DNA from: Flaviflexus equikiangi
GTDB taxonomy: Bacteria; Actinomycetota; Actinomycetes; Actinomycetales; Actinomycetaceae
Direction of reading: 5' to 3'
NCBI RefSeq assembly: GCF_014069875.1
Contig: NZ_CP059676.1
Coordinates: forward strand, 124,001-188,000
DNA: 64,000 nt
Shown in pieces: positions 7,549-15,959 of this stretch (its first letter is position 1; every line of letters starts with the position of its first letter). The notes below the pieces were generated by a model. It was not told the origin of the DNA. It saw only the letters and a list, made by a program, of their open reading frames with translations, and ran no database searches. Both the position numbers and the translations under genes were made by a program.

Positions 7549-9003
7549 GTGATGAATCTGACAGGTGTGGCTGATCGTCTTCGGCTTGAGCTTGCCGACT
7601 ACACCGTCGCGGGTGTCAACACCGCACTCGGCAGAACGGGTGTCGCCGCAATCGAACGGGAACAGCGAGTCCCTGGAATCCTCCACGCCAGTCGCCAGCC
7701 GGGCCGGTTACCACTCCTCGTGAAGCTCTTTCTCCTCGGCCATGCGCTCACGGCAGAGGAATATGAGGTTGCTCTGCCGTCGATTCCGCTCGAGGAAGCG
7801 ATCGACACAGGCCTCGTCACGAAAGACATCAAGGCACGGATCGCTCTACGCCCCATAGCGGTGCCTGAGAGGCACGGCGGGGGAGAGCTGATCATCGCCT
7901 CCGATCTTGGCCCGCTCCAGGGATGCTCTCCCAAGCATGACCATGTCATGCCGGTCGGAGGCGCCACGAAGACCCTGGCGGCCATAACCTCCTACGAGCC
8001 GGGGCAGTCTGTCCTCGATCTCGGCACAGGATGCGGGTACCATGCACTCCTCGCCGCACGGGCCGGCGCCAGGGTCGTCGCCACCGACGTGTCCGAGCGG
8101 GCCCTCGACTTCGCTCGTCTCAACGCAGCCCTTGCGGGCCTGACAATCGAGACCCGGTTGGGCTCCCTCTACGAGCCGGTGCCGGAAAGGTTCGATCGCA
8201 TCGTCACGAATCCTCCCTTCGTCGTCACACCTCCCAGCGTTCGAGAGATCATCGGCACCTATGACTACCGCGACGCGGGTGTCGACGGCGACTCGCTGCT
8301 GACGAGCATTCTGACGGGCGTGGGGGATCACCTGACCGACGACGGTGTGGCCTGGATGCTCGGCAACTGGCTTGTCGACGCCGAGGTCGACTCCGGAGAG
8401 TTCGGTGTCGCCTGGCAGGATCCAGTCCGCGAATGGCTCGGGGATCGTGAAGCGTGGGTCGTGTTGCGCGATGCGACGGATCCCGCCCAGTATGCGGAGA
8501 TGTGGCTGCGCGATGCTGGGATCACCGGTTCGGCTTTCACGATGGCCTACTGCTCCTGGTTGAAAGAGATCAATGCCGAGTCAGTCGCCTTCGGATACAT
8601 CACCGTCGGAGCCCTGCCAGGCCCCCAGCGCCTGGAAGACTATCGCGGTCCGATCGGGGATTCCTTCGCAGACGCCGCCTGGCAGAACAGGAGACTCGCG
8701 GCGCTGTCTGACGATGCGCTGATGTCCAAGCACCTGCGCACCAACGGCGTTGTCGAGAAACGCCTGCATACCCCCGGCCAGGCCGACCCGTGGTTCATCG
8801 CACTGTCGGGACACGGGCGGGAGATTCCTGTCAGTGCGGAAGCGGCAGGCTTTGTGGGTGCGTGCGACGGGGAGCTGAGCGTCGCGCAGATCATCGGCGC
8901 TCTCGCGGGGCTCCTCGATGCGTCCACGGACGACATGGTGCACGCGGTCCTCCCCACCGTTCGGGAACTCATCGGGGCAGGTTTATTGGTCGACATCGGG
9001 TGA
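7549..9003 (+). CDS. Class I SAM-dependent methyltransferase (HemK/RsmC-like)
   Basis: 484 residues in three parts. Residues 1-130 form an N-terminal region without a familiar motif. Residues ~150-250 form a Rossmann methyltransferase core with motif I VLDLGTGCGY (155-164) and motif IV VTNPPFVV (219-226), the N/DPPF/Y motif used by enzymes that methylate a planar nitrogen of a base or glutamine. The C-terminal ~230 residues end in a winged-helix-like segment (CDGELSVAQIIGALAG). Whether it acts on rRNA, DNA or protein cannot be told. GTG 7549 or ATG 7552 may start it, with GTAGGG upstream. It diverges from the MFS pump and precedes topA with its own probable promoter between them. Confidence 0.85.
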   Translation: MMNLTGVADRLRLELADYTVAGVNTALGRTGVAAIEREQRVPGILHASRQPGRLPLLVKLFLLGHALTAEEYEVALPSIPLEEAIDTGLVTKDIKARIALRPIAVPERHGGGELIIASDLGPLQGCSPKHDHVMPVGGATKTLAAITSYEPGQSVLDLGTGCGYHALLAARAGARVVATDVSERALDFARLNAALAGLTIETRLGSLYEPVPERFDRIVTNPPFVVTPPSVREIIGTYDYRDAGVDGDSLLTSILTGVGDHLTDDGVAWMLGNWLVDAEVDSGEFGVAWQDPVREWLGDREAWVVLRDATDPAQYAEMWLRDAGITGSAFTMAYCSWLKEINAESVAFGYITVGALPGPQRLEDYRGPIGDSFADAAWQNRRLAALSDDALMSKHLRTNGVVEKRLHTPGQADPWFIALSGHGREIPVSAEAAGFVGACDGELSVAQIIGALAGLLDASTDDMVHAVLPTVRELIGAGLLVDIG

Positions 9004-9107
9004 TATCGTTTTCCGCAATGCGGGGCTGCAGATTGTCCTAGGGAGCCTTACTCCTTATATATTGTGGTCAGTCCCCATCGGGATCCGTGTCAACCGAAGG
9101 AAGTTCA

Positions 9108-11867
9108 GTGACCAAGCTTGTCATCGTTGAGTCCCCTGCTAAGGCTCGCACCATTGGCGTCTATCTCGGACCCGAGTATGTCGTCGAGGCCTCAGTCGGG
9201 CATATCAGGGACCTTGCTGAACCCCGTGAGCTTCCCGCGGACATGAAGAAGGGCCCCTACGGGCGGTTCGCGGTCAACACGGAAGACGGGTTCGACCCCT
9301 ACTATCTTGTCGATCCGAGCAAGAAGAAGAAGGTTTCCGAGCTCAAAGCCCTCCTCAAGGACGCCGATGAGCTCTATCTCGCAACTGATGAGGACCGCGA
9401 AGGCGAGGCCATCGCGTGGCACCTCCTCCAGGTTCTCAAGCCCAAGGTGCCGGTCAAGCGCATGGTCTTCCACGAAATCACGAAGGAAGCAATCGAGCGT
9501 GCGCTCGAGAACACGCGGGAGATCGACACTCAGCTCGTCGACGCCCAGGAGTCCCGCCGTATCCTCGACCGCCTCTACGGCTACGAAGTCTCACCCGTCC
9601 TGTGGCGCAAAATCAACCAGGGCCTGTCGGCAGGTCGCGTCCAGTCCGTCGCGACGCGCCTTGTCGTCGAACGCGAACGCGAGCGAATGGCGTTCGTTCC
9701 CGCTGGCTATTGGGGTGTAAGGGTCAAGCTCAGCGGCGGAGACGAGGGGGCCCGTGAAACATTCAAGGCCCGCCTCGCAACGGTGGATGCTCGTCCCGTC
9801 GCTCAAGGCAAAGACTTCGGTGACGACGGGAAGCTGATCCCCGCTGCCGTGCGCAAAGACGTTGCGGTCCTCGATGAGGAGTCGGCGACAGCGCTCGCGA
9901 ATGCTCTCCAAGACGCCGCGATCGGCGTCACCAATGTGGAGTCGAAGCCGTCGAAGCGCCGCCCCTCTCCTCCTTTCACCACCTCGACACTGCAGCAGGA
10001 GGCGTCGAGGAAGCTCGGCATGAACTCACGCCAGGCGATGAGTGTTGCCCAGCAGCTCTACGAAAACGGTTTCATCACCTACATGCGTACCGACTCCGTC
10101 GACCTGTCGAAGGAAGCGATCTCGGCCGCCCGGGCGCAGGTGAAGGAGCGCTACGGAGCCGACCATGTCCCGGACAAGCCCCGCATGTACTCGAAGAAGG
10201 CGAAGGGGGCGCAGGAGGCCCATGAGGCCGTCCGCCCTGCAGGCGATACGTTCCGCACCCCGGACCAGGTGCGCGGATCGTTGAACTCGGCCCAATACAA
10301 GCTGTACGAACTCATCTGGAAGCGCACCCTCGCATCACAGATGTCGGACGCCAGCCTCCTCACCGTGTCCGTGCAGATGTCCACTGAAGTCAACGCTGCC
10401 GGCTTCACCAAGGTGGGCCTTGTGGCTTCCGGCACTGTCGTGACATTCCCTGGCTTCCTCGCGGTCTATGAGGAGGGCAAGGACTCATCGCGCCATGACG
10501 ACAAGGATGGCGAATCCCGCCTTCCCGATCTCTCCGAAGGCGATGTTGTCGACGTCGTCGAGCCCGGGGCCGTCGCAGAGGGCCACGAGACCACTCCGCC
10601 TCCCCGATACACGGATGCGTCCCTCGTGCGGAAACTCGAAGAGCTCGGCATCGGCCGCCCCTCGACCTACGCCTCGACGATCTCTGTCATCACAGACCGC
10701 GGCTACGTCGAGCGCCGCGGCCAGGCAATGATCCCCACGTGGACTGCGTTCTCCGTCATCAGGCTTCTCGAAGAGAACCTCCCCGGCTACGTCGACTACG
10801 ACTTCACGGCACAGATGGAGGGAGAGCTCGACTCGATCGCCAGCGGCAAGGCCGACAGGGTCGCCTATCTCGAGGCGTTCTATCACGGCGATGACACGCA
10901 CAAGGGCCTCCAGCATGAGGTGGAGAACCTTGGCGAGATCGACGCACGCGCCCTCAACACGGTCGACATCGGGGAAGGAATCGTCCTGCGGGTCGGCAAA
11001 TACGGCCCCTACGTCGAACTGCAGCAAGGCGATGAGGATCCGCTCCGCGCTAACGTCCCCGATGAGCTGTCCCCCGACGAGCTGACGGTGGAAAAGGCGA
11101 AAGAGCTGCTCGAAAAGGGCAAGGACGATGGTCGAGTACTCGGAAACCATCCCGAGACAGGACTCGAGATCGTCGCGAAGTCGGGACGCTTCGGACCATA
11201 CGTCATGGAGGTGCTTCCTGAGGATGCGCCGAAGACCGCGAAGGCCAGAACGGCCTCGATCTTCAAGTCGATGAGCCTCTCCACGATCACCCTCGAGCAG
11301 GCTCTCGAACTCCTCACCCTGCCGCGTGTGGTCGGAAAGGACGCTGAGGGCGTTGAGATCACAGCCCAATCGGGCAGGTTCGGACCCTACCTCAAGAAGG
11401 GCACCGATTCTCGCAGCCTCGAAACTGAAGAGCAGCTGCTCACAGTGACCCTCGAAGAGGCCGAAGAGCTGTTCTCGAAGCCGAAGGCTCGAGGTCGAGC
11501 CGCTGCGGCCGCTCCGCTCAAGGAATTCGGGGAGGATCCAGTCTCGAAGAAGCCCGTCGTCCTGAAGAACGGCCGATTCGGTCCCTACGTCACCGACGGT
11601 GAGCTCAACGCCTCACTTCGGGTCGCTGACTCCGTCGAAACCATCACCGATGCGAGAGCCTACGAACTTCTCGAGCTGCGGCGTGAATACCTGAAGAACA
11701 ACCCACCCAAGAGGAAGGCCACGCGCAAGGCGCCCGCGAAGAAGGCGGCCACGAAGAAGACAGCCGCTACCGCGAAGAAGACGACGACAGCTGCCGCGAA
11801 GAAGACGACGACGCGCAAGCCTGCCGCGAAGAAGACTGCCACCACGTCGACCACGACAGCATCGTGA
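9108..11867 (+). CDS. topA: DNA topoisomerase I
   Basis: A 919-residue type IA topoisomerase that relaxes negative supercoils through a 5'-phosphotyrosine link. The Toprim domain opens at LVIVESPAKA, with DEDREGEAIAWH as the acidic Mg2+ site. The catalytic tyrosine is about Y325 in FITYMRTDS. As in other actinobacteria there is no Cys4 zinc finger; four C-terminal repeats follow (GRFGPYV/L, KYGPYV), then a Lys/Ala-rich tail (residues ~865-919) that in mycobacteria helps DNA binding and strand passage. GTG 9108 is chosen because GAAGG lies seven bases upstream and because it puts the Toprim strand at residue 3; GTG 9087 is weaker. TATATT at 9057-9062 could be the -10 box. It overlaps tmk by four bases. 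Confidence 0.97.
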   Translation: MTKLVIVESPAKARTIGVYLGPEYVVEASVGHIRDLAEPRELPADMKKGPYGRFAVNTEDGFDPYYLVDPSKKKKVSELKALLKDADELYLATDEDREGEAIAWHLLQVLKPKVPVKRMVFHEITKEAIERALENTREIDTQLVDAQESRRILDRLYGYEVSPVLWRKINQGLSAGRVQSVATRLVVERERERMAFVPAGYWGVRVKLSGGDEGARETFKARLATVDARPVAQGKDFGDDGKLIPAAVRKDVAVLDEESATALANALQDAAIGVTNVESKPSKRRPSPPFTTSTLQQEASRKLGMNSRQAMSVAQQLYENGFITYMRTDSVDLSKEAISAARAQVKERYGADHVPDKPRMYSKKAKGAQEAHEAVRPAGDTFRTPDQVRGSLNSAQYKLYELIWKRTLASQMSDASLLTVSVQMSTEVNAAGFTKVGLVASGTVVTFPGFLAVYEEGKDSSRHDDKDGESRLPDLSEGDVVDVVEPGAVAEGHETTPPPRYTDASLVRKLEELGIGRPSTYASTISVITDRGYVERRGQAMIPTWTAFSVIRLLEENLPGYVDYDFTAQMEGELDSIASGKADRVAYLEAFYHGDDTHKGLQHEVENLGEIDARALNTVDIGEGIVLRVGKYGPYVELQQGDEDPLRANVPDELSPDELTVEKAKELLEKGKDDGRVLGNHPETGLEIVAKSGRFGPYVMEVLPEDAPKTAKARTASIFKSMSLSTITLEQALELLTLPRVVGKDAEGVEITAQSGRFGPYLKKGTDSRSLETEEQLLTVTLEEAEELFSKPKARGRAAAAAPLKEFGEDPVSKKPVVLKNGRFGPYVTDGELNASLRVADSVETITDARAYELLELRREYLKNNPPKRKATRKAPAKKAATKKTAATAKKTTTAAAKKTTTRKPAAKKTATTSTTTAS

Positions 11868-12466
11868 CCGGGCACTTCATCTCCATCGAAGGTGGCGATG
11901 GGGCGGGAAAGACCACGCAGATCACTCTCCTCGCAGACTACATCGCCTCCACGGGACGCGAAGTAGTCGTCACCCGTGAACCCGGGGGCACGCCCTTGGG
12001 GAAGCAGATCAGGCAGGCCCTCCTGCACGGGGAGGACCTCTCTGCGCGCACGGAAGCGCTTCTTTATTCCGCCGACCGGGCCCACCATGCCGCCACGGTG
12101 ATCCGGCCAGCCCTCGACAGGGGAGCAACCGTCATCACCGACAGATTCATCGACTCCTCCGTCGCCTACCAGGGTGCCGCTCGAGCACTCGGAGTCGACG
12201 AGATTCGAGAACTCAACAACTGGGCGGTCAACGGCCTCAAGCCGGAGCTCACGATACTCCTCGATCTCGATCCGGTTATCGGTGCCGCCCGGGTCGGTAC
12301 GGAGAAAGACAGGCTCGAGTCGGCAGGAGACGCCTTCCACCAGCGCGTGCGCCAAACATTCCTCTCCATGGCAGACGCGGAACCGGAACGATTCACCGTC
12401 ATCGATGCGAGCGGACAGATAGCGGCCATCGCCGCCGAAATCAGGGCGGCCTATGAGCGTCTTTGA
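11864..12466 (+). CDS. tmk: Thymidylate kinase
   Basis: 200 residues. It phosphorylates dTMP to dTDP with ATP in dTTP synthesis. P-loop GGDGAGKT at 10-17; the DRF motif (TDRFIDSSVAYQG, about residues 92-104) contacts the nucleotide; the LID-like segment GTEKDRLESAGDAFH carries an arginine. Length and motifs match bacterial TMPK. GTG 11864 overlaps the topA stop (GTGA), and the last 14 bases overlap holB, so topA-tmk-holB form one translationally coupled replication operon. This order is common in actinobacteria. Confidence 0.96.
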   Translation: MTGHFISIEGGDGAGKTTQITLLADYIASTGREVVVTREPGGTPLGKQIRQALLHGEDLSARTEALLYSADRAHHAATVIRPALDRGATVITDRFIDSSVAYQGAARALGVDEIRELNNWAVNGLKPELTILLDLDPVIGAARVGTEKDRLESAGDAFHQRVRQTFLSMADAEPERFTVIDASGQIAAIAAEIRAAYERL

Positions 12467-13604
12467 CGATCTTGCCGGCCAGGACGCTGCGATCGGCGTT
12501 CTTCGTCGCGCGGCGATGGATGCCAGGTCGGGCGGCACCGGCATGACACACTCGTGGCTGTTCACCGGCCCGCCAGGCTCGGGGCGTTCCACAGCTGCCA
12601 GAGCCTTCGCGGCGGCACTCGAATGTACTGGTGACGAAGCAGGATGCGGAGAATGCCATGGATGCCGAACCGTCATGGCGGGATCGCATCCCGACGTCGA
12701 GATCCTTGCCTCCGAGGTCACGACGATCACCGTCGCATCCGTCCGCGAGCTCGTTTCCCGTGCCCAGGCAAGCCCGACCGCGGGCGCGTGGCGTGTCCTC
12801 ATCATCAAAGAGGCCGATCGGATGCTGGAGCGCACGACGAATGTCCTGCTGAAAGCTATCGAGGAACCGCCGCCGCGCACGGTATGGATCCTGTGCACGC
12901 CATCGCCGCGCGATGTTCTGACCACCATTCGCTCTCGGTGTCGCGGATTGAACCTCGTCATTCCGTCGCCCGAGAAGGTCGCGGAGCTGCTTGTCCGAAG
13001 GGATGGAATAGACCCCGAACGTGCGCTTGTCGCCGCGCGAGCCGCACAGTCCCATGTCGGTGCAGCAAAGGCTCTCGCAGTCGACTCGACGGTGCGGGAG
13101 CGCCGCGAGCTGAATCTTCGAGCCGCCTACCGTGTGAGAACGACGGGTGATGCCGTCCTGGCGGCAAAGGAGCTCCTCGACCGTTCCGAAGAGCAGGCCA
13201 AGAGCACCGGTGGTGCTCGGGAGGACCGGGATCATGCAGACCTTCGGAGATCGATGGGACTGGCCCCGGGCGAAGCCATTCCGCCAGCGATGAGGAGCCA
13301 GTTCAAGCAGCTGGCGGACGAGGGGAAGAAGCGTGAGACGCGCCAGAAGCGGGACGCGTTCGACAGGGCACTCATTGACCTGCTCTCCTTCTACCGCGAC
13401 GTTCTTATCGTTCAGCTCGAGGCCGGCACTGATCTCGTCAACGTCGATTTCGAGAGAGAGATTAGCGAGATAGCAGACGCGACAACGGCTGAGAAGACCA
13501 TCGATATCCTTGAGCACATTGCGTTGGCACGCGAACGCATCGGCGCGAACGTGGCGCCCCAGCTCGCCCTGGAGGCCATGATGATAGCCCTCCGGCGGGG
13601 ATGA
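12453..13604 (+). CDS. holB: DNA polymerase III subunit delta'
   Basis: A 383-residue clamp-loader subunit. The Walker A segment reads GPPGSGRS (39-46), with Arg replacing the usual Lys. Delta' is normally not an ATPase, so this is expected rather than damage. Four cysteines (C58, C65, C68, C71; ECTGDEAGCGECHGC) form the zinc module of the clamp loader. IKEADRMLERTTNVLLKAIEEPPPRTVWILC is the SRC-type core, with SRCRGL as sensor 1/arginine-finger region. It works with DnaX (encoded at 51561 in this window) and delta to load the beta clamp. The start ATG lies inside tmk (14-base overlap). Confidence 0.93.
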   Translation: MSVFDDLAGQDAAIGVLRRAAMDARSGGTGMTHSWLFTGPPGSGRSTAARAFAAALECTGDEAGCGECHGCRTVMAGSHPDVEILASEVTTITVASVRELVSRAQASPTAGAWRVLIIKEADRMLERTTNVLLKAIEEPPPRTVWILCTPSPRDVLTTIRSRCRGLNLVIPSPEKVAELLVRRDGIDPERALVAARAAQSHVGAAKALAVDSTVRERRELNLRAAYRVRTTGDAVLAAKELLDRSEEQAKSTGGAREDRDHADLRRSMGLAPGEAIPPAMRSQFKQLADEGKKRETRQKRDAFDRALIDLLSFYRDVLIVQLEAGTDLVNVDFEREISEIADATTAEKTIDILEHIALARERIGANVAPQLALEAMMIALRRG

Positions 13605-13644
13605 ATCCCCCGAGCCTTCGTCGCACATGCTCAGGCTTCTGGTC

Positions 13645-13650
13645 TACCCT
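13645..13650 (+). promoter_or_regulatory. -10 box of leaderless promoter for the lipoprotein peptidase
   Basis: TACCCT followed by six bases (gaagtc) and the GTG at 13657; no Shine-Dalgarno sequence is present. Confidence 0.5.
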
Positions 13651-13656
13651 GAAGTC

Positions 13657-15186
13657 GTGAAAAGATCTCTCGCCGCTCTCGCCTCCCTCACCATCGCTCT
13701 CGCCGCATGCTCAACAGCAGTGCCGGGGGATGACGCCTCTGAAAGCGGCACCGCGACAATCGAAGCTCCCGCTGGTCTTGACGAGTTCTACCACCAAGAT
13801 GTGGAATGGGAGGCGTGCGAGGGCTCTGGCGCGGTGACGACGGAATGCGCGACGGTTAGGGTCCCCCTCGACTACGACGAGCCCGAAGGCGAAACGATCG
13901 AACTCTCGATGCTTCGAGTCCCTGCAAGCGGTGACGCAATCGGATCCCTCTTCGTGAATCCTGGCGGCCCGGGCGGGTCCGGTAAGGACATGGCATCCGA
14001 CGCCTCCTACTATTTCAGCGATGCTCTGAGGGAAAACTACGACATCGTCGGCTTTGATCCACGCGGTGTCGGCGATTCCACTCCGATCGACTGCCTGCCT
14101 GATGATGAGCTCGGAGACTTCTTGGATAAGAGTTACCCTGACACTCCCGAGGGTGAGGCGCAGTCGTTGAAAGATACTCGCGCCATCATCGAAGGCTGCG
14201 TCGACACGAGTGGGAACCTCCTGGAATTCGTATCCACGATCAATGCTGCGAAAGACATGGATGTCATGAGGGCGGCGCTCGGTGAGACACAGCTCGACTA
14301 TTTCGGTTTCTCGTACGGCACCCATCTTGGTGGGCAGTACGCCGACATGTTCCCCGAGAACGTGGGACGCATGGTGCTTGACGGTGCGGTCGATCCCGCC
14401 GTCTCGGCACTTGATTCGTCCTATTTCCAGGCCGTCGGGTTCGAGCAGGCACTGACCGCCTACGTCGAGTCGTGCCTCGACGATACGGACTGTCCACTGG
14501 AGGGCGACACGGTCGAGGAAGCGAAAGCCCACCTGCAGTCCGTCATCGAGGCAACCCAGGACAATCCTCTTCCCACGGCCGTCGACGACAGGGTCGTCAA
14601 CCCCGCCATCTTCTACACCGGGATCGCCACCACCCTGTATTCGGAAGACACGTGGTCCTACCTCACCGAAGCTCTCATCATGGCCATCGAGGAAGACGAT
14701 GGCACCTTTATCCTGACCTTCAACGACCTCATGATCGGTCGAGACACCTATAGCGGAGAGTTCTCTGACAACTCCCTCGAGGCGCGTTGGGCGATCAACT
14801 GCGTCGACTTCCCCGCCGTGATCGACGAGGAGGCGGTTGCCGCGAACGATGTTCGACTGAACGAGGACGCACCAACATTCGCCCCATATTTCGAGGGCGG
14901 CGACACGTTCTGTTCGGAGTGGCCACACACGGCCGACGAGGTGCCGGGACCCTTCGTGGCAGCCGGCTCCAACCCGATTCTCGTCATCGGAACCGTGGGG
15001 GACCCCGCCACCCCCTACCAGTCATCCGTCAACCTCGCAGAGCAGCTCGAAAACGGCATCCTTCTCACGTGGGAAGGCGAGGGCCACACAGCATACGGCA
15101 GTGCTGGCCCCTGTATTGAAGATGCGGTGGATGACTTCTTCATCAACGGCACGCTCCCAGAGGATGGATTGACCTGCCCCGCCTAG
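13657..15186 (+). CDS. Alpha/beta-hydrolase lipoprotein, tripeptidyl-aminopeptidase type
   Basis: 509 residues; an exported lipoprotein of the SlpD/SlpE/TAP family, which cleaves short peptides from free N-termini. Signal peptide MKRSLAALASLTIALAAC with lipobox LAAC (C18). Catalytic triad: S219 in GFSYGTHLG, D449 in GTVGDPATP and H477 in GEGHTAYG; the oxyanion segment NPGGPGGSG is present. The C-terminal TAP-like domain ends in CIEDAVDDFFINGTLP...CPA. I start at GTG 13657: upstream residues (MLRLLVYPEV) would spoil the signal peptide, and TACCCT plus six bases suggests a leaderless message. It is monocistronic and followed by tRNA-Thr. Confidence 0.9.
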   Translation: MKRSLAALASLTIALAACSTAVPGDDASESGTATIEAPAGLDEFYHQDVEWEACEGSGAVTTECATVRVPLDYDEPEGETIELSMLRVPASGDAIGSLFVNPGGPGGSGKDMASDASYYFSDALRENYDIVGFDPRGVGDSTPIDCLPDDELGDFLDKSYPDTPEGEAQSLKDTRAIIEGCVDTSGNLLEFVSTINAAKDMDVMRAALGETQLDYFGFSYGTHLGGQYADMFPENVGRMVLDGAVDPAVSALDSSYFQAVGFEQALTAYVESCLDDTDCPLEGDTVEEAKAHLQSVIEATQDNPLPTAVDDRVVNPAIFYTGIATTLYSEDTWSYLTEALIMAIEEDDGTFILTFNDLMIGRDTYSGEFSDNSLEARWAINCVDFPAVIDEEAVAANDVRLNEDAPTFAPYFEGGDTFCSEWPHTADEVPGPFVAAGSNPILVIGTVGDPATPYQSSVNLAEQLENGILLTWEGEGHTAYGSAGPCIEDAVDDFFINGTLPEDGLTCPA

Positions 15187-15253
15187 CCTTCTGCCCAGAA
15201 CTCGAGTGGCCAGCGCCATAGGTGCGCATTTGTGTTCTGGCTCCTGGCTTCGG

Positions 15254-15259
15254 TAAGCT
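15254..15259 (+). promoter_or_regulatory. Probable -10 box for tRNA-Thr(CGU)
   Basis: TAAGCT about 20 bases upstream of the tRNA 5' end in an otherwise empty spacer after the peptidase gene. Confidence 0.4.
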
Positions 15260-15279
15260 CGTCGTGCTGATAAAACAGC

Positions 15280-15355
15280 GCCGCCTTAGCTCAGTCGGTA
15301 GAGCGATTCACTCGTAATGAATAGGTCAAGAGTTCGATTCTCTTAGGCGGCTCCA
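15280..15355 (+). tRNA. tRNA-Thr (anticodon CGU), CCA encoded
   Basis: The cloverleaf folds by eye: acceptor GCCGCCT pairs with AGGCGGC, the D-arm contains AGCTCAGTCGGTAGAGC, the anticodon stem ATTCA/TGAAT encloses CTCGTAA (anticodon CGT in DNA, reading ACG), and the T-arm contains GTTCGATTC. The mature end is 15352 (discriminator T), followed by encoded CCA at 15353-15355. Confidence 0.95.
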
Positions 15356-15359
15356 CCAC

Positions 15360-15399
15360 GATTCCCCACCACGTCAACAAAAGACGTGAGTGGGGAATC
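15360..15399 (+). terminator. Terminator hairpin after tRNA-Thr(CGU)
   Basis: GATTCCCCAC..ACGTC pairs with GACGT..GTGGGGAATC around an A-rich loop; CTTTAT follows. It begins within five bases of the encoded CCA. Confidence 0.75.
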
Positions 15400-15610
15400 G
15401 CTTTATGCGAGACCATGCTTCCCGCCCGGTAGCCATCATGGTCGCCATCTAATTCACGTCTCCTGCTATGTGGAGAGAGTCTTCGATGAGCTAAGCACAC
15501 GGTCGTAAAATCTGCGGGTACTGGTCCAACGGCTGGTGGGAGGAATCTCGTCGCGCACGAGTTGCTGTGAATCCAATTGCGTGAACGTGTGTCGCCTTCA
15601 GCGGCAAATA

Positions 15611-15643
15611 AGTGAGGCCCATCCGATCGGGACGGGCCTCACT
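15611..15643. terminator. Orphan terminator-like hairpin
   Basis: Perfect 10-bp arms AGTGAGGCCC and GGGCCTCACT around a 13-base loop, inside the 15400-15959 interval where I find no gene on either strand. The interval is locally more AT-rich around 15644-15810 and otherwise shows nothing recognisable. The hairpin may be the trace of a lost gene. Confidence 0.5.
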
Positions 15644-15959
15644 AACTATGACACTTGGGAAGTAATGTCGTGATTTCATCATAAATCTCGCTGCCGAGTA
15701 TTTATCGGGACCAAAGGCCGAAATGGTGCAAAGTGGAGACGATTTCACGGATGCTCCCGCGATGAATGAGGTTGTGACCTGCGCTGATTCGTGTTTTCGC
15801 AATTGTTGATTCTGGTGCGCGAGGGGAGGGTGGACGAGGCCGAGCATCCAGACTGTGGGCGGTGTTTTCCTGCGATGCGGGGACGGAGCGCCCTGGAGTA
15901 CGCTTCGGGAGAGCATGGGCCATCCCACGCATGATGAGATGCCAGATTCGAAGGAACCA

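Noticed and set aside
8781-9086. Reading topA from GTG 9087 or earlier
   Set aside because: No ribosome site upstream of 9087, while GAAGG is correctly spaced for GTG 9108, which gives the normal Toprim start.
12567-12590. HolB Walker A with Arg in place of Lys, suspected damage
   Set aside because: Delta' subunits are naturally non-catalytic, and the remainder of the protein is intact.
15291-15500. Minus-strand ORF containing PPKRIELLTYSLRVNRST
   Set aside because: This is the familiar false translation of a tRNA gene (tRNA-Thr CGU) on the opposite strand.
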